Of a stretch of 20,808 bases of DNA, positions 19,231-20,808 are shown piece by piece. Under the pieces are notes generated by a model, which searched no databases, was not told where the DNA came from, and worked only from the letters and a program-made list of their open reading frames with translations. The first letter of the stretch is position 1. The number at the start of each line of letters is the position of its first letter. Made by a program: the position numbers and the translations under genes. Source of the DNA: Gnetum montanum (lineage: Eukaryota > Streptophyta > Gnetopsida > Gnetales > Gnetaceae); NCBI GenBank assembly GCA_015680685.1, contig MNCI01008572.1, positions 1,771,260 to 1,792,067 on the forward strand, in the 5' to 3' direction.

Positions 19231-19236
19231 TTTATT
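19231..19236 (-). terminator. Poly(A) signal of the right LTR
   Basis: The minus strand reads CTAGAATAAAGATT, about 175 bp downstream of the TATA box. That distance fits the R region of a plant LTR. The call depends on the LTR interpretation. Confidence 0.45.
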
Positions 19237-19408
19237 CTAGCAAGCCATCTTACAAGCAATCGTTCACACTTTCTTCTTTACAAAATGCTCTTCTCCCAAG
19301 ACTCAAAGTGTCTCCAAGTGAGAGCCCAAGTGCTAACTAGTAGCCTTCAAAGTGTGATGTATGAGACCCCAAGTGTGATAATGATATTCTTCCTTGACCC
19401 TTGAAGCC

Positions 19409-19416
19409 TTTTTATA
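19409..19416 (-). promoter_or_regulatory. TATA box of the right LTR
   Basis: The minus strand reads ACCCTATAAAAAGGCTTC, a strong plant TATA context. It points toward the primer-site-like sequence at 18132 and the minisatellite beyond. Confidence 0.6.
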
Positions 19417-19439
19417 GGGTTCCAAGGTAGGTAGGGAAG

Positions 19440-19880
19440 TTACATATTTAAAAATATCTCACCTAACTTCTCTCCCAAGTAACTTGGCCAACCAATTAGG
19501 AAATTACTTGCCCAACAAGTTAGGAGGTTACTTGCCCAACAAGTTAGGTAAGTTACAACAATATTGGGTGGTTTCAACCACAAAAGAGATAAGGAAGTTG
19601 ACAAGTGGCCTTGGTAGTTAAAATACAATCTTAAAGATACATAGGGATACAAGCTATAATACTCCATACATATATATCCCTTTGATTTTGCTTCTTCCAA
19701 ATGAGATGTCAAGTCTTCTAAGTGATGTATAGGTAAGTTGCAATTTCCAAATATCCCAAAAATATCTCAAAAATATCTCTCCTAACTTTTCTCTCAAGTA
19801 ACCTGACTAACCAATTAGAAGATTACTTTCCCAACAAGCTAGGAGAAAGTTACAGCAATTTTAGATAGTTATGAAAAGAA
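19440..19880. repeat. Diverged ~120-bp duplication in U3
   Basis: The segments about 19448-19565 and 19755-19870 share the order AAAATATCTC, CCTAACTT, CAAGTAAC, AACCAATTAG, GATTACTT or AATTACTT, CCCAACAAG, AGTTACA. The first copy has an extra CCCAACAAGTTAGG unit. Duplicated U3 segments are common in LTRs and may act as enhancer repeats; that role is inferred. Confidence 0.7.
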
Positions 19881-20051
19881 AATCTACAACTGACAAGTGT
19901 TTACATCATATATGATATTGGGTAAATATCCTCAAGAATTTGGTCTTTGAATATAATTTTAATATATAGGTAAGTATCCAGCATTTATATTCAATAATTA
20001 TCTTTGAGGCTTACATTTCATTTTCTTTAAGAAATATAATCAGTTATAAAA

Positions 20052-20101
20052 TTAACTTTATGGAATGGCAAATACGTTAACTTTATGGGATGGCAAATAC
20101 G
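20052..20101. repeat. 25-bp tandem duplication
   Basis: Two adjacent 25-bp copies start TTAACTTTATGG and end GGCAAATACG, differing at one base (GGAATGG versus GGGATGG). They mark the shift from AT-rich LTR-like sequence to the GC-richer stretch on the right. Confidence 0.9.
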
Positions 20102-20432
20102 TTTCAAATGTAAATGGTTTTCTAACGTGGTTAATCGCGTTGCTTTGATGGCTTCTTCTGTGCGCAGCTTTCTCCCTCGATTTGTGTTGTTTCTCTCCAC
20201 CGAACTGCTCCGTTCGTTATTTTGCTACCACTGCTCTGCCTTGGATTGGCCTGAGGTCGTGATTGCCGCCGCCGTTGCTTTGTTTCTGACATCACTGGAA
20301 CCCTGCCGCTGCTCTGCTGCCACCATCTCCATGTCTTCCGCATCCGCCATGGCTGGGTGTGATCTATTGAACCCCCACAAACACGATTGCAGTTGGAATA
20401 GCTTCTACGCGCAACTCGGCATCAATTACTAA
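20085..20432 (+). CDS. Hypothetical 115-codon ORF, doubtful
   Basis: The frame starts inside the 25-bp tandem repeat. A likelier start is the second Met at 20148, which gives a protein of about 94 residues beginning MASSVRSFLPRFVLFLSTEL, a basic and hydrophobic N-terminus that could be a targeting or signal segment. The middle has a hydrophobic run, VVIAAAVALFL. The composition is Ser-, Leu- and Cys-rich, and local GC is clearly higher than in the rest of the window. I recognise no family. It may be a first exon, a chance ORF, or the 5' untranslated region of a gene to the right. A 70-codon antisense ORF (20343-20131) is equally unsupported. Confidence 0.2.
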   Translation: MGWQIRFKCKWFSNVVNRVALMASSVRSFLPRFVLFLSTELLRSLFCYHCSALDWPEVVIAAAVALFLTSLEPCRCSAATISMSSASAMAGCDLLNPHKHDCSWNSFYAQLGINY

Positions 20433-20808
20433 TTTACTCATATTAATGGTGAAATGACTTGAATCTGTGAACCCTTGGCAATCGTGTCTTTCCCCTATTC
20501 ATGGATAGCGTCCAAGTCCAGTGCATTTTTATTTTTGTTTCGTAGTTTTTGCTGGTAACCGTCCAGAATCGCAGGCATAGGCGTAGGCATGGCAACCGGC
20601 TGCATTCTAACCCTGCTTCATTCGTCTTCAGTAGTCTCTGGCCAAGAAATTAGGCTCACTGTGGAAACAGAACAAAGAAACCCTTCGTGGAAAGTGTTTG
20701 ACAAAATTATGAAAGGAATATGAAGTGATTTCTGGCGTTTTCTTGGCAAAATTTTAGCAGCAAGCAGCACTACGTTTTTGTTGCCATATTGATACTACGT
20801 TTTTTTTT
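20433..20808. other. Unassigned sequence at the right edge
   Basis: No ORF, RNA gene or repeat that I can support. The phrase ACTACGTTTTT occurs twice (near 20769 and 20794), ending in a T-run at the window edge, which may be the start of a simple repeat or a poly(T) tail. Confidence 0.4.

Larger units (their letters stand above)
18140..20000 (-). mobile_element. Probable LTR of a minus-strand Ty3/gypsy-like element (right end approximate)
   Basis: This stretch has LTR architecture when read on the minus strand: a U3 with internal duplication (about 19440-19880), a TATA box at 19409-19416, a poly(A) signal at 19231-19236, a long U5, and a CA end at 18140 next to a primer-site-like sequence. 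No coding frame inside it can be supported; the ORFs at 19192-19404 and 19440-19712 have no recognisable content. The right boundary is not visible to me; it could lie near 20017, where the minus strand reads TGTAAGCC. A second LTR and a matching coding region are not present beside it. Confidence 0.55.

Overview
The window looks like repeat-rich intergenic DNA from a plant nuclear genome. I infer a seed plant with a large, transposon-filled genome, and a gymnosperm is my guess. The grounds are a plant initiator-tRNA-Met primer site in a pararetrovirus copy, plant-type Ty3/gypsy gag sequence, and long AT-rich tandem repeats. There is no intact host gene I can support. Three single Ns (5262, 14044, 14117) each sit beside duplicated sequence and look like assembly joins.

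Layout, left to right. (1) 1-1636, minus strand: a Ty3/gypsy gag reading frame with no frameshift but about 18 in-frame stops. (2) 1637-3708, minus strand: the leader and probable 5' LTR of that element, with a TATA box at 2944-2951. (3) 3710-10713: an AT-rich minisatellite with a unit of about 24 bp and clear higher-order duplications. (4) 10714-14620: an endogenous pararetrovirus (Caulimoviridae) with 173-bp terminal redundancy. It carries a tRNA-Met primer-binding site, a polyprotein ORF (movement-protein-like core, zinc knuckle, protease, N-terminal half of reverse transcriptase), a second ORF of unknown function, a TATA box and a poly(A) signal. The redundancy offset gives a monomer of about 3.7 kb, roughly half the usual size for the family. 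The YxDD motif of RT, all of RNase H, and much of the movement/coat region are missing, so this is a deletion derivative. (5) 14621-18020: the same minisatellite resumes. (6) 18025-18140: a 45-bp composite repeat, then a minus-strand primer-binding-site-like sequence. (7) 18140 to about 20000: a probable second minus-strand LTR with its own TATA box and poly(A) signal. (8) 20052-20808: a 25-bp tandem duplication, a GC-richer stretch with a 115-codon ORF of doubtful status, and unassigned sequence.

How the parts fit: the pararetrovirus integrated inside a pre-existing minisatellite, because the same repeat family, including one homologous block of about 0.9 kb, lies on both sides. The two LTR-like regions and the gag frame all point to the minus strand and bracket the array. 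Either the array was hit by two separate gypsy insertions, or it is a hugely expanded tandem-repeat leader of one element. No described cellular system beyond these mobile and viral relics could be supported.
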